DNA of 64,000 bases from Clostridia bacterium (GTDB taxonomy: Bacteria; Bacillota; Clostridia; Lachnospirales; Lachnospiraceae), in NCBI GenBank assembly GCA_003246295.1, contig QKAS01000001.1, positions 1 through 64,000 of the forward strand, written 5' to 3'. Made by a program: the position numbers and the translations under genes. Below the pieces are notes generated by a model. It saw only the letters and a list, made by a program, of their open reading frames with translations, was not told where the DNA came from and made no database searches. Below are positions 26,991 through 36,111 of the stretch, one piece after another. Position 1 is the first letter of the stretch, and every line of letters begins with the position of its first letter.

Positions 26991-28250
26991 ATGAGCATTG
27001 GTTATGCCTGTATCGTTGCAGGAAATCAGGAATTATCTTTGAAAAGCTGTACCTTAAAGAATGCAACACCAGACAAACTTGAGGAAATAACAGCATATAA
27101 TCTTGATATATTAGAAAAAATACTTGAATATAATATCCGGAACAGGATTCAACTGTTCCGGATTAGTTCTGATATCGTGCCTTTTGCTTCTAAAAAAGAG
27201 GTTATATTTCCCTGGCAGGACCTAATGAAAGAAAAACTTGAAAGAATAGGGGAAAAAGCAAAAGAGAATCAAATCAGACTTTCTATGCATCCAGGGCAGT
27301 ATACGGTATTAAACTCTCCGGATCCGGATGTCGTAGAGAGAGCAGTTCTTGATTTGGTATATCACACAGAATTTTTAGACCTATGTCATATGAAAAGTGA
27401 TTGCAAAATCATCTTACATATTGGAGGTGCATATGGGGATAAAATCACAGCAAAAGAACGGTTTATTAAAAATTATAAGTTACTCCCGCAAAATGTAAAA
27501 AACAGACTGGTGATAGAAAATGATGATAAAATTTATCATATTCAGGATGTTTTAGAGATAGCGGACCAGCTCGGGATACCGGTTATTTTTGATGTATTTC
27601 ATCATGAAGTTAACCCGCCAAAAGAGAACAAAATAGTGTTGGAATGGCTTTCACTTGTAAAAAAAACCTGGCAAAAGAAGGATGGAATTCCAAAGATTCA
27701 CTATTCTCAGCAATTATTACATGGAAAGCCGGGAGCACATTCTGAGACAATATCCTTATCAGATTTTATGGATTTTTTCTATAAAATCCAGCCAAATGAT
27801 GTTGATATCATGTTGGAAGTAAAAGATAAAAATCTATCTGCTGTAAAATGTATTCTTGCAACAGATAAAAAAGGGAATATAAAAAGTCTTGAGAACGAGT
27901 GGAGTCTTTATAAGTATAACGTTCTGGAGCATTCACATTCCATTTATCTGGAAATCCGTAGCCTTTTAAAAGATAAGTCTGGATATCCGGTTATTCAATT
28001 TTATAAACTTTTGGAATGCGCAATGCAGACACCAGTGGACATTGGGCAACAAAGAAATGCATTACAGCATGTCTGGGGTTATTTTAAAGACCAGGTCACA
28101 GAACAGGAAAAGAAAAAGTTTATGACTATGCTTGAAGAATATGATCAGCATAAAAACGATGTAGCGAAGAGTAAAAGATATTTATTCCGTTTATTAGAAA
28201 AATATCCTGAACCTTATTTGAAAAACTCATACTTTTTTACAGAGTTGTAG
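26991..28250 (+). CDS. uvsE: UV DNA damage endonuclease
   Basis: A 419-residue UvsE/UVDE enzyme that nicks DNA 5' of UV photoproducts in an excision pathway separate from UvrABC. The TIM-barrel core with metal ligands is visible: MHPGQYTVLNSP, ILHIGGAYGDK, LVIENDD, FDVFHHEVNPP and DIMLEVKDKNL. A helical C-terminal part of about 100 residues extends past the core. AAGGTGA lies upstream of ATG 26991. No terminator is visible after it. Confidence 0.92.
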   Translation: MSIGYACIVAGNQELSLKSCTLKNATPDKLEEITAYNLDILEKILEYNIRNRIQLFRISSDIVPFASKKEVIFPWQDLMKEKLERIGEKAKENQIRLSMHPGQYTVLNSPDPDVVERAVLDLVYHTEFLDLCHMKSDCKIILHIGGAYGDKITAKERFIKNYKLLPQNVKNRLVIENDDKIYHIQDVLEIADQLGIPVIFDVFHHEVNPPKENKIVLEWLSLVKKTWQKKDGIPKIHYSQQLLHGKPGAHSETISLSDFMDFFYKIQPNDVDIMLEVKDKNLSAVKCILATDKKGNIKSLENEWSLYKYNVLEHSHSIYLEIRSLLKDKSGYPVIQFYKLLECAMQTPVDIGQQRNALQHVWGYFKDQVTEQEKKKFMTMLEEYDQHKNDVAKSKRYLFRLLEKYPEPYLKNSYFFTEL

Positions 28251-28272
28251 AATATTTTACAGAGTTATGGTA

Positions 28273-28301
28273 TTGACAAGGAAGAGAATACTTGATATTA
28301 T
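28273..28301 (+). promoter_or_regulatory. Promoter of a structured leader or ncRNA
   Basis: TTGACA, 17 bp, TATTAT, with a predicted start near 28308. No coding sequence follows for about 390 bases. Confidence 0.8.
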
Positions 28302-28307
28302 TCACAT

Positions 28308-28570
28308 GAATCTTAGAGTCATGGGCATGCTGGTTCTGATTGAAACAGCGAAATAGCCAGTGACAAGAACACTGACCATTCCTTCTGGAATTGAGGCCAT
28401 ACGGACAGCCGGGTCAACTGCCGATCGCAATGAATCATTGCGTTATTGATTGAGTTAGAAGCTCAAATTTTATAAGTTGGTTACTTCATAACCGCGTGTA
28501 CCTAATACACACTTGTGAAACGGTCAATAAGAGTAGTAAAAGTAGTTCTTGCTATATAGACTCTAAACCT
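28308..28570 (+). ncRNA. Candidate structured RNA upstream of the spermidine operon
   Basis: The ends pair: TTAGAGTC (28313-28320) with GACTCTAA (28559-28566). Between them are many local hairpins: CAGTG/CACTG (28358-28374), ATTCC/GGAAT (28378-28391), CGCAATG/CATTGCG (28426-28442), TTGAGT/GCTCAA (28450-28466), GGTTA/TAACC (28479-28493) and GTGTA/TACAC (28496-28510). No reading frame explains the region. I do not recognise a known riboswitch, tmRNA, RNase P or SRP motif. It may be a stand-alone ncRNA or an aptamer acting on the terminator at 28639. Confidence 0.6.
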
Positions 28571-28577
28571 CTAATAT
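28549..28577 (+). promoter_or_regulatory. Second promoter nearer speD
   Basis: TTGCTA, 17 bp, TAATAT. It overlaps the 3' arm of the candidate RNA's closing stem and would give a leader of about 115 nt that still contains the terminator. Confidence 0.5.
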
Positions 28578-28638
28578 GTGAATAAATAAAATGGACTTTT
28601 TGTCCAATAATAAATAATGCGCTGAATTTAGAAGACCA

Positions 28639-28684
28639 ATCTCAGGTAGTATTGTGGTACAACACAATATCCTGGGATTTTTTT
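28639..28684 (+). terminator. Terminator/attenuator directly before speD
   Basis: ATCTCAGG pairs with CCTGGGAT, and GTATTGTG with CACAATAT, around a six-base loop, followed by seven T. It ends four bases before the speD ribosome binding site, so it must be read through for speD expression from upstream promoters. Confidence 0.9.
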
Positions 28685-28698
28685 GTCTGGAGGCAGCA

Positions 28699-29463
28699 AT
28701 GGAAAACAAGTTAAAATTATATGGATTTAATAATCTTACCAAGTCTCTTAGCTTTAATATTTATGATGTATGCTATGCGAAAACAGAACGGGAGCAGCGG
28801 GATTATATTGCTTATATTGATGAGCAATATAATTCGGAGCGACTCACCAGTATTTTACACAGAGTCACAGATATGATCGGCGCACATGTGTTGCATGTAT
28901 CCAAGCAGGACTATGACCCACAGGGGGCTAGTGTTACTTTTTTAATTGCAGAGGAGTCCATGGTTCCATCACAAACTGGAGAAACTGTTGTTGCACATCT
29001 TGATAAGAGTCATGTGACTGTGCATACTTATCCGGAATTTCATCCAGATAATTCAATTGCAACATTCCGTGTTGATATAGATGTTGCGACCTGTGGTGAA
29101 ATCACTCCATTAAGTACCCTTGATTATTTAATTGGCAGTTTTGATTCAGATATTATCACGATGGATTATCGTGTCAGAGGATTTACAAGAGATGTATCAG
29201 GGAAAAAGCTGTTTATGGATCATAAGATTACATCTATTCAGGATTATATTGATCCCAAGACGATGGAGCGTTATGATGCCATTGATGTGAATATGTATCA
29301 GTCAAATATCTTCCATACAAAAATGCTGATTAAGGAAGTAAATTTACAGAACTATCTGTTTAATGCTGATGTTTATGAGATAGCACCTAAAATAAGGCTT
29401 GATATCACAAATAGTCTAAGGCAGGAAATGATTGAAATATTTAGTGGTATGAACGTTTATTAG
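28699..29463 (+). CDS. speD: S-adenosylmethionine decarboxylase proenzyme
   Basis: A 254-residue pyruvoyl enzyme that makes decarboxylated SAM, the aminopropyl donor for spermidine. It is of the E. coli-like long SpeD type. Self-cleavage is expected between Lys and Ser in [16 protein letters not shown], and the following [16 protein letters not shown] segment is conserved. ATG 28699 has GGAGG five bases upstream; the frame is open further upstream only across the terminator. It is the first gene of a six-gene polyamine operon. Confidence 0.94.
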   Translation: MENKLKLYGFNNLTKSLSFNIYDVCYAKTEREQRDYIAYIDEQYNSERLTSILHRVTDMIGAHVLHVSKQDYDPQGASVTFLIAEESMVPSQTGETVVAHLDKSHVTVHTYPEFHPDNSIATFRVDIDVATCGEITPLSTLDYLIGSFDSDIITMDYRVRGFTRDVSGKKLFMDHKITSIQDYIDPKTMERYDAIDVNMYQSNIFHTKMLIKEVNLQNYLFNADVYEIAPKIRLDITNSLRQEMIEIFSGMNVY

Positions 29464-29476
29464 GAGGAAATATATA

Positions 29477-30934
29477 TTGAACGAATATGCACAGGAGAGA
29501 GCTCCCATTTATGAGGCACTGAAAGAACTCAAGCAAATGAGAATCGTGCCATTTGATGTTCCAGGTCACAAACGTGGAAAAGGGAACAAAGAGTTGACAG
29601 AATTTTTGGGCGAAAAATGCATGTCTGTAGATGTGAATTCTATGAAACCTCTAGATAACCTATGCCATCCGGTCAGCGTGATCAGAGAAGCAGAAGAGCT
29701 TGCAGCAGCAAGCTTTCATGCAGCGCATGCATTTTTTATGGTCAACGGAACAACTTCTTCAGTTCAGACCATGGTTTTATCTGTTTGCAAAAGAGGAGAT
29801 AAAATCATACTCCCAAGAAATGTTCACAGAAGTGTAATCAATGCATTAATTCTTTGTGGAGCGATTCCAGTCTATATCAATCCAAGTATGAATGACCGCC
29901 TTGGCATTGCACTTGGAATGACATTAAAAGATGTGGAAGCTGCAATGAATGCACATCCGGATGCGAAAGCAGTGCTGGTCAATAATCCTACTTATTATGG
30001 AATATGTTCTAATCTGAAGGCCATCACCAGACTTGCCCATGAAAAAGGGATGCTTGTACTCGCAGATGAAGCACACGGCACACATTTTTATTTTGGTGAG
30101 AACATGCCGATTTCAGCAATGGAAGCAGGCGCTGATTTTGCATCTGTCAGTATGCATAAGTCTGGGGGTTCTCTGACGCAAAGTTCATTTTTACTTTGTG
30201 GACCAAATGTGAATGCGAATTATGTCAGACAAATTATCAACTTGACCCAGACGACAAGCGGTTCTTACTTGCTGTTATCAAGTCTTGATTTGTCCAGAAA
30301 AAATTTAGCCATCAATGGGAAAGAGATTTTCCGGAAAGTAACTGAACTTGCCGAGTATGCGAGAGAAGAGATCAACCTGATTGGAGATTACTATGCATAT
30401 TCCAGTGAACTGGTAAATGGAGATTCCGTTTACGATTTTGATCTGACAAAACTATCGGTACATACAATGGATGTTGGCTTAGCCGGGATAGAAGTGTACG
30501 ATTTATTGCGGGATGAATATGATATTCAAATTGAATTTGGTGATATTGGGAATATACTTGCTTATATTTCAGTCGGTGACAGTAATAAAAACATTGAAAG
30601 GCTGATCGGTGCATTATCTGAAATCAGAAGAAGATATAAAAAAGACAGAGCAGGCATGCTTAGTTACGAGTATGTCAATCCTAAAGTTATCGTTACACCA
30701 CAGGAAGCTTTTTATGCCCAAAAAGAATCTCTTCCAATAGAACAAAGCGCAGGTCGAATCTGTAGTGAGTTTGTTATGTGCTATCCGCCTGGGATTCCAA
30801 TTCTGGCACCAGGGGAAGAAATTACAGTAGAAATCATAGATTATATTTTATATGCAAAAGAAAAGGGCTGCTTTTTAACAGGTCCTGAAGATATGGATGT
30901 GAAGAGACTGAATGTACTGAAAGGAGGTATCTGA
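29477..30934 (+). CDS. speA: Orn/Lys/Arg decarboxylase, probable arginine decarboxylase
   Basis: A 485-residue PLP fold-type I decarboxylase of the short Bacillus SpeA type, lacking the N-terminal wing domain of enterobacterial enzymes. The PLP lysine lies in SVSMHKSGGSLTQ, with DEAHGTH and FMVNGTTSSVQ as cofactor contacts. Downstream agmatinase makes arginine the likely substrate, giving agmatine; lysine or ornithine cannot be excluded from sequence. The start is TTG 29477 after AGGAGG. The stop overlaps speE (TGATG). Confidence 0.9.
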   Translation: MNEYAQERAPIYEALKELKQMRIVPFDVPGHKRGKGNKELTEFLGEKCMSVDVNSMKPLDNLCHPVSVIREAEELAAASFHAAHAFFMVNGTTSSVQTMVLSVCKRGDKIILPRNVHRSVINALILCGAIPVYINPSMNDRLGIALGMTLKDVEAAMNAHPDAKAVLVNNPTYYGICSNLKAITRLAHEKGMLVLADEAHGTHFYFGENMPISAMEAGADFASVSMHKSGGSLTQSSFLLCGPNVNANYVRQIINLTQTTSGSYLLLSSLDLSRKNLAINGKEIFRKVTELAEYAREEINLIGDYYAYSSELVNGDSVYDFDLTKLSVHTMDVGLAGIEVYDLLRDEYDIQIEFGDIGNILAYISVGDSNKNIERLIGALSEIRRRYKKDRAGMLSYEYVNPKVIVTPQEAFYAQKESLPIEQSAGRICSEFVMCYPPGIPILAPGEEITVEIIDYILYAKEKGCFLTGPEDMDVKRLNVLKGGI

Positions 30935-31785
30935 TGGATCTATGGTATAGTGAATATCACACAAAGAATGTTAAAATGTCAATTAAAGTTGATAAACAGT
31001 TATACGCAGCAAAAAGTGAGTATCAGAGAATCGATGTTTTCGAGTCTCCTGAATTTGGAAGATTCCTTACTTTAGATGGTTATATGATGATGACGGAGAA
31101 GGATGAGTTCATCTACCATGAAATGATTGTTCATGTTCCTATGGCAGTGCATCCCGACGTAAAAAAGGTACTGATCATAGGTGCAGGTGATGGTGGGGTA
31201 TTAAGAGAATTATCCAGATATCCAGAAATTCTAGAAATTGATGTTGTTGAAATAGATGAGATGGTGGTTCGTACTGCGAAAGAGTATTTACCCTTTACAG
31301 CAGTCGGTTTTGATGATAAAAGAGTAAATCTTTTTTTCCAGGATGGCTTGAAATTCATCAGACGTCATGAGGATGAATATGATTTGATTATTGTAGATTC
31401 TACAGACCCGTTTGGTCCGGGGGAAGGATTATTTACAAAAGAATTTTATGGAAACTGCTATAAGGCATTAAAAAAAGATGGCATTATGGTCAATCAGCAT
31501 GAGAGTCCATTTTATAAAGAAGATGCAGATGCCTGTCGAAGGGCACATAAAAGGATTGTAGAGTCTTTTTCAATCAGCAGAGTCTATCAGGCACATATTC
31601 CAACATATCCGTCAGGTCACTGGTTATTTGGTTTTGCCTCTAAAAAATACCATCCGTTAAAAGACCTAGATGCAAAAAGATGGAAAGAGCGCGGAATCAG
31701 AACTAGATATTATAATACGAACCTGCATAAAGGCTCGTTTTACTTACCTAATTATGTTGAGGAGATGCTGGAAGATGTGGAATAA
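30934..31785 (+). CDS. speE: Spermidine synthase
   Basis: A 283-residue aminopropyltransferase joining decarboxylated SAM and putrescine. The N-terminal beta-domain (YHTKNVKMSIKVDKQLYA), the donor motif LIIGAGDGGVLREL and VVEIDEMVV, and the acidic site VDSTDPFGPGEGLF are intact. It is coupled to speA by a one-base overlap and overlaps speB by 11 bases. It requires SpeD from the same operon. Confidence 0.95.
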   Translation: MDLWYSEYHTKNVKMSIKVDKQLYAAKSEYQRIDVFESPEFGRFLTLDGYMMMTEKDEFIYHEMIVHVPMAVHPDVKKVLIIGAGDGGVLRELSRYPEILEIDVVEIDEMVVRTAKEYLPFTAVGFDDKRVNLFFQDGLKFIRRHEDEYDLIIVDSTDPFGPGEGLFTKEFYGNCYKALKKDGIMVNQHESPFYKEDADACRRAHKRIVESFSISRVYQAHIPTYPSGHWLFGFASKKYHPLKDLDAKRWKERGIRTRYYNTNLHKGSFYLPNYVEEMLEDVE

Positions 31786-32629
31786 AAATATTGAAGCTTT
31801 TATAGGGTTTGATAGTGAATATCAGGATGCAGACATTGTATTATTTGGAGCTCCCTTTGATGGAACGACTTCATTTAGACCAGGTACCCGCTTTGCAGGG
31901 AAGGCAATCAGAAGCGAATCGATGGGAATAGAAACCTATTCACCATACCAGGATAGAGATCTTTGTGAACTGAACCTTTTTGATGCAGGAGAACTTGAAT
32001 TTGCATTTGGAAATACGAATCGTGTTTTGCAGAAAATAGAGGAAACAACCCGAACGATTCTTGAAGATCATAAAATACCTTTTATGATTGGAGGAGAACA
32101 TCTTGTTACATTAGGAAGTGTAAGAGCTGTGTTTGAAAAATATCCAGATCTTCATATCATTCACCTGGATGCACATACTGATTTGAGGAATGATTATCTT
32201 GGAGAAGAGCTGTCACATGCAACGGTTATCAGACGTGTCTGGGATCTGGTGGGAGATAAAAAAATCTTTCAATTTGGAATCAGAAGCGGTGAAAAATATG
32301 AGTTTGAATTTGCAAGAGAGCACAATACAATCAGAAAGTTTGATCTGGAAGGTTTTCAGAGTTGTATCGATTATCTGAAAGGGAAACCTGTATATTTTAC
32401 TTTGGACCTTGATGTCCTGGATCCATCAATTTTTCCAGGGACAGGAACACCAGAAGCGGGTGGAGTGACATTCAAAGAATTATTAAATGCTGTGTTGCAG
32501 TTAAAAGATTTGAATATTGTTGGATGTGATATGAATGAGTTATCTCCGCAATATGATCAAAGTGGTGTATCAACAGCAGTCGCATGTAAATTAGTAAGAG
32601 AGATCGCCTTAGCGATAGGAGGAAGATAA
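31775..32629 (+). CDS. speB: Agmatinase
   Basis: A 284-residue ureohydrolase that converts agmatine to putrescine and urea. Manganese ligands are visible in GGEHLVTLG, HLDAHTDLRNDY and FTLDLDVLDPS, and the GTGTPEAGG loop is typical of agmatinases. ATG 31775 lies inside the end of speE. With the upstream decarboxylase it completes arginine to putrescine. Confidence 0.94.
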   Translation: MWNKNIEAFIGFDSEYQDADIVLFGAPFDGTTSFRPGTRFAGKAIRSESMGIETYSPYQDRDLCELNLFDAGELEFAFGNTNRVLQKIEETTRTILEDHKIPFMIGGEHLVTLGSVRAVFEKYPDLHIIHLDAHTDLRNDYLGEELSHATVIRRVWDLVGDKKIFQFGIRSGEKYEFEFAREHNTIRKFDLEGFQSCIDYLKGKPVYFTLDLDVLDPSIFPGTGTPEAGGVTFKELLNAVLQLKDLNIVGCDMNELSPQYDQSGVSTAVACKLVREIALAIGGR

Positions 32630-32630
32630 A

Positions 32631-33830
32631 ATGGGAAAAGCGTTAATTATTGGCTGCGGTGGTGTAGCAAGTGTAACAATACATAAATGTTGTCAGAACA
32701 GTGAAGTTTTTGAAGAAATCATGATTGCAAGCAGAACAAAAAGCAAATGTGATGCCCTGAAGGCAAAACTGGATGGTGGAAAAACAATCATTCATACAGC
32801 ACAGGTAGATGCAGATCATGTGGATGAACTGGTTGCATTGATCAATGATTTCAAACCGGATGTTGTTATTAATCTGGCACTCCCTTACCAGGATCTTACA
32901 ATTATGGATGCATGTCTTGCAACGAAGACACACTATGTGGATACAGCGAACTATGAACCTCTTGACACAGCAAAATTTGAGTATAAATGGCAGTGGGCAT
33001 ATCGTAAGAAATTTGAGGAAGCTGGAATCACAGCATTGCTTGGAAGTGGATTTGATCCTGGGGTAACGGGAGTATTTTCTGCCTATGCACAAAAGCATTA
33101 TTTTGATGAAATTCATGAACTTGATATCCTGGATGCCAATGCAGGTGATCACGGGTATCCGTTTGCAACAAATTTTAATCCAGAGATCAATATTAGGGAA
33201 GTGACTGCGAATGGAAGTTACTGGGAAAATGGTGACTGGGTAGAGACAGAGCCGATGGAAATTAAAAGAGTATATAATTTCCCACAAATTGGTGAAAAAG
33301 ATATGTATCTTCTTCATCATGAAGAGCTCGAGAGCCTTGCACTGAATTTAAGAGGAATTAAACGAATCCGTTTCTTTATGACTTTTGGACAAAGTTACCT
33401 GACACATCTCAAATGTCTTGAAAATGTGGGGATGACTTCTATAGAGCCTATCATGTATAATGGAATGGAAATTGTTCCTCTTCAGTTCTTAAAGGCTGTA
33501 CTTCCAGATCCTGCAACACTTGGTCCTAGAACAAAAGGAAAAACAAATATAGGATGTATTTTCAAAGGAATGAAAGATGGGATAGAGAAGACGTATTATG
33601 TATACAACGTATGTGATCATGAAGAATGTTATAAAGAAGTTGAGTCACAGGCAATTTCTTATACCACAGGGGTACCGGCTATGATTGGTGCAATGTTAGT
33701 CATGAATGGCACATGGCAGAAGCCAGGTGTTTATAATATCGAAGAATTTGACCCGGACCCATTTATGGAAGCATTGAATCAATGGGGACTTCCATGGGTA
33801 GAAGATTTCAATCCTACATTGGTGGAATAA
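32631..33830 (+). CDS. Carboxy(nor)spermidine dehydrogenase (LYS9-like)
   Basis: A 399-residue saccharopine-dehydrogenase-family enzyme. It condenses putrescine (or diaminopropane) with aspartate beta-semialdehyde and reduces the product to carboxyspermidine or carboxynorspermidine. The NAD(P) site GKALIIGCGGVASVTIHKCC is at the start, and LALPYQDLTIMDACL and GSGFDPGVTGVFSAYAQKHY are family marks. It starts two bases after speB stops, and the matching decarboxylase follows three bases after its own stop. Confidence 0.92.
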   Translation: MGKALIIGCGGVASVTIHKCCQNSEVFEEIMIASRTKSKCDALKAKLDGGKTIIHTAQVDADHVDELVALINDFKPDVVINLALPYQDLTIMDACLATKTHYVDTANYEPLDTAKFEYKWQWAYRKKFEEAGITALLGSGFDPGVTGVFSAYAQKHYFDEIHELDILDANAGDHGYPFATNFNPEINIREVTANGSYWENGDWVETEPMEIKRVYNFPQIGEKDMYLLHHEELESLALNLRGIKRIRFFMTFGQSYLTHLKCLENVGMTSIEPIMYNGMEIVPLQFLKAVLPDPATLGPRTKGKTNIGCIFKGMKDGIEKTYYVYNVCDHEECYKEVESQAISYTTGVPAMIGAMLVMNGTWQKPGVYNIEEFDPDPFMEALNQWGLPWVEDFNPTLVE

Positions 33831-33832
33831 AG

Positions 33833-34972
33833 ATGAAAAAAATAGATTTTGATACCTATCAAATACGGACACCTTATTATATTACAGATGAAAGAATATT
33901 GGCCCAAAACCTTGCGGTTCTGGGCCGTGTTGCAAAAGAAGCAGATTGTCATATCTTACTTGCACAAAAAGCATTCTCAATGTTTGCACTCTATCCTCAG
34001 ATTGGGGAAACACTAAGTGGTACAACCGCGAGCGGCCTTTATGAAGCAAAACTCGGTTTTGAAGAAATGGGAAAAGAAAATCATATTTTTTCGCCGGCAT
34101 ATACGGAGAACGATATCGATGAAATTATAGAAATATGTGACCATATTGTATTTAATTCATTTGGACAATGGCAGAAATTCAAGGAGAAAGTTTTAAAAGC
34201 TGGCAAGAGCTGTGGCATGAGAGTGAATCCGGAATGTTCCACACAGGATCATGCTATTTATGATCCATGTGCACCGGGTTCCAGACTTGGCGTTACAAGA
34301 GCCCAGTTTAGAGAAGATATGATAGATGGGCTTGAGGGACTTCACATGCATACACTCTGCGAGCAGAATAGTGATGATTTTGTTACTACCCTTCAGGCTT
34401 TTGAAGATAAATTCGGTGAGTTTCTTCCCAAAATGAAATGGGTTAATTTCGGTGGAGGGCATCATATCACGAGAAGTGATTATGATTGTAATCTATTGAT
34501 AGAAACCATTAAAAAGTTTAAAGAAAAATATAATGTTAAAGTATATCTGGAACCCGGAGAGGCAGTTGCTTATCATGCTGGATATCTGGTTGCTACGGTA
34601 GTCGATCTGATAGAAAATGGAATTCAGATTGCTATTTTAGATACTTCAGCAGCATGTCATATGCCTGATGTGATTGAAATGCCTTATAGACCTCAGATTA
34701 TTGGAGCAGGAGAATCAGGTGAAAAACCTCACTGCTACCGATTGACTGGTCCCACTTGTCTTGCAGGGGATGTCATAGGAGACTATTCTTTTGATGAAAA
34801 ACTTTCGATTGGCAGTCAGCTTATTTTCTGCGATATGGCAATTTATTCCATGGTCAAGAACAATACTTTTAACGGAATGCCGCTTCCAGCAATTGCAAGG
34901 GTGGATCAAGATGCACAAGTTCATCTTGTAAAACAGTTTCATTATTTGGACTTTAAGAACAGGTTATCCTGA
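33833..34972 (+). CDS. nspC: Carboxynorspermidine decarboxylase
   Basis: A 379-residue PLP fold-type III (alanine-racemase-like) decarboxylase that converts carboxyspermidine to spermidine. The PLP lysine lies in LLAQKAFSMF. MRVNPECS, FGGGHHITR and the C-terminal GPTCLAGDVIGDY site are conserved. ATG 33833 is the start that gives the family's N-terminus. It is the last polyamine gene, and the hydrolase gene starts 17 bases later. Confidence 0.93.
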   Translation: MKKIDFDTYQIRTPYYITDERILAQNLAVLGRVAKEADCHILLAQKAFSMFALYPQIGETLSGTTASGLYEAKLGFEEMGKENHIFSPAYTENDIDEIIEICDHIVFNSFGQWQKFKEKVLKAGKSCGMRVNPECSTQDHAIYDPCAPGSRLGVTRAQFREDMIDGLEGLHMHTLCEQNSDDFVTTLQAFEDKFGEFLPKMKWVNFGGGHHITRSDYDCNLLIETIKKFKEKYNVKVYLEPGEAVAYHAGYLVATVVDLIENGIQIAILDTSAACHMPDVIEMPYRPQIIGAGESGEKPHCYRLTGPTCLAGDVIGDYSFDEKLSIGSQLIFCDMAIYSMVKNNTFNGMPLPAIARVDQDAQVHLVKQFHYLDFKNRLS

Positions 34973-34989
34973 TCTTGCAGGGAATCATT

Positions 34990-36111
34990 ATGAATAATAT
35001 CATTGATTATGTAAATCAGTATGGAAAATACGATTTTAATAAAAAATCATTTAATGAAGTGGACAGTCTTATTTTCTCAGAGTTATCTTATTTAAAATTT
35101 GACAGTTTTTTTATAGGAGATGCTGCTTCTGACAAGCCGCTTCATTTTAATGAAATGAGCCATTCACCGTACTTTGAAGCTTTATTTCAAGGGTTACCAG
35201 ACACAGTTAATAATCGGGCTTTGATCCTTGCTGCTGCAAATGCAGAGCGATTCAAGAACACAGCCATCAATTACTATAGTAATATTCTTGATGAAGATAA
35301 GGAATTGCAGTTTTCAGCAGTTACGTTTTTCCCGCAAAACGAATTGCCATATATTGCAATCAGAGGAACGGATGAGACTTTGATTGGTTGGAAAGAAGAT
35401 TTTAATATGGCATTTATGTATCCGGTACCGGCACAGGAGGCAGGGATACGTTATTTGGAGCAGGTGGCAAAAGATATCCAGGGATTATTTAGAATCGGCG
35501 GGCATTCTAAGGGCGGTAATATAGCGGTGTATGCTTCCATGAAGGCCAAACAGACCATTCGAGATCGCATTTGTGATATTTTTAGCCATGATGGTCCTGG
35601 ATTTAAGGATGAACTATTTAATCATCCAGGTTATCTGGAGATTCAAAAGCGCATTCATAAGACAATTCCCCAGTCTTCCGTGATAGGATTACTATTGCAG
35701 CATCAGGAAATCTATAAAGTAGTCAAAAGCGAAAATTTTGGCATATTACAGCATGATCCATTTTCATGGGTCGTTCATCATGGTAAGTTTGTTCAACTTG
35801 AGGAAGTTGCTTCCAATGCACTTCTTATGAATAGAACCTTGAATCAATGGATTGCACATATGGAAGATGGGGATCGGAAAGAATTTGTAAATCTTATTTT
35901 TGGTTTATTTGATGCGAATGAGATTAAGACTGTCAATGAACTCTCGGAGGAGTGGAAGGCGGTATTAACATCGATGATCAGAGCCAGGAAGGAATTGGAT
36001 GATGAAACTATAAAATTTCTGGATCAGACATTACTCCTTCTTATGAAGATGGGAGCGCAAACAATCACAAAAGGGAAAAAGGGTTTAAAAAATGCAGATG
36101 CCGTCAATTAA
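34990..36111 (+). CDS. DUF2974 (Mbeg1-like) alpha/beta hydrolase
   Basis: A 373-residue cytoplasmic protein of the DUF2974 family, a lipase-like alpha/beta hydrolase group common in Firmicutes. The nucleophile elbow GGHSKGGNIAVY lies near residues 173-184, and FSHDGPGF carries a plausible Asp. ATG 34990 has AGGGA close upstream; TTG 34975 is the alternative. The last 20 bases overlap the next gene. Substrate and link to polyamines are unknown. Confidence 0.78.
   Translation: MNNIIDYVNQYGKYDFNKKSFNEVDSLIFSELSYLKFDSFFIGDAASDKPLHFNEMSHSPYFEALFQGLPDTVNNRALILAAANAERFKNTAINYYSNILDEDKELQFSAVTFFPQNELPYIAIRGTDETLIGWKEDFNMAFMYPVPAQEAGIRYLEQVAKDIQGLFRIGGHSKGGNIAVYASMKAKQTIRDRICDIFSHDGPGFKDELFNHPGYLEIQKRIHKTIPQSSVIGLLLQHQEIYKVVKSENFGILQHDPFSWVVHHGKFVQLEEVASNALLMNRTLNQWIAHMEDGDRKEFVNLIFGLFDANEIKTVNELSEEWKAVLTSMIRARKELDDETIKFLDQTLLLLMKMGAQTITKGKKGLKNADAVN

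Noticed and set aside
28639..28684. T-box leader before speD, suggested by TGGTAC in the hairpin loop
   Set aside because: No T-box consensus, specifier loop or stem I features are visible, and the operon is not an amino-acid or tRNA-charging operon.
32643..33320. A 225-codon open frame antisense to the carboxyspermidine dehydrogenase gene
   Set aside because: The composition is Cys/Ile-rich noise, there is no ribosome binding site, and the sense gene is clearly real.
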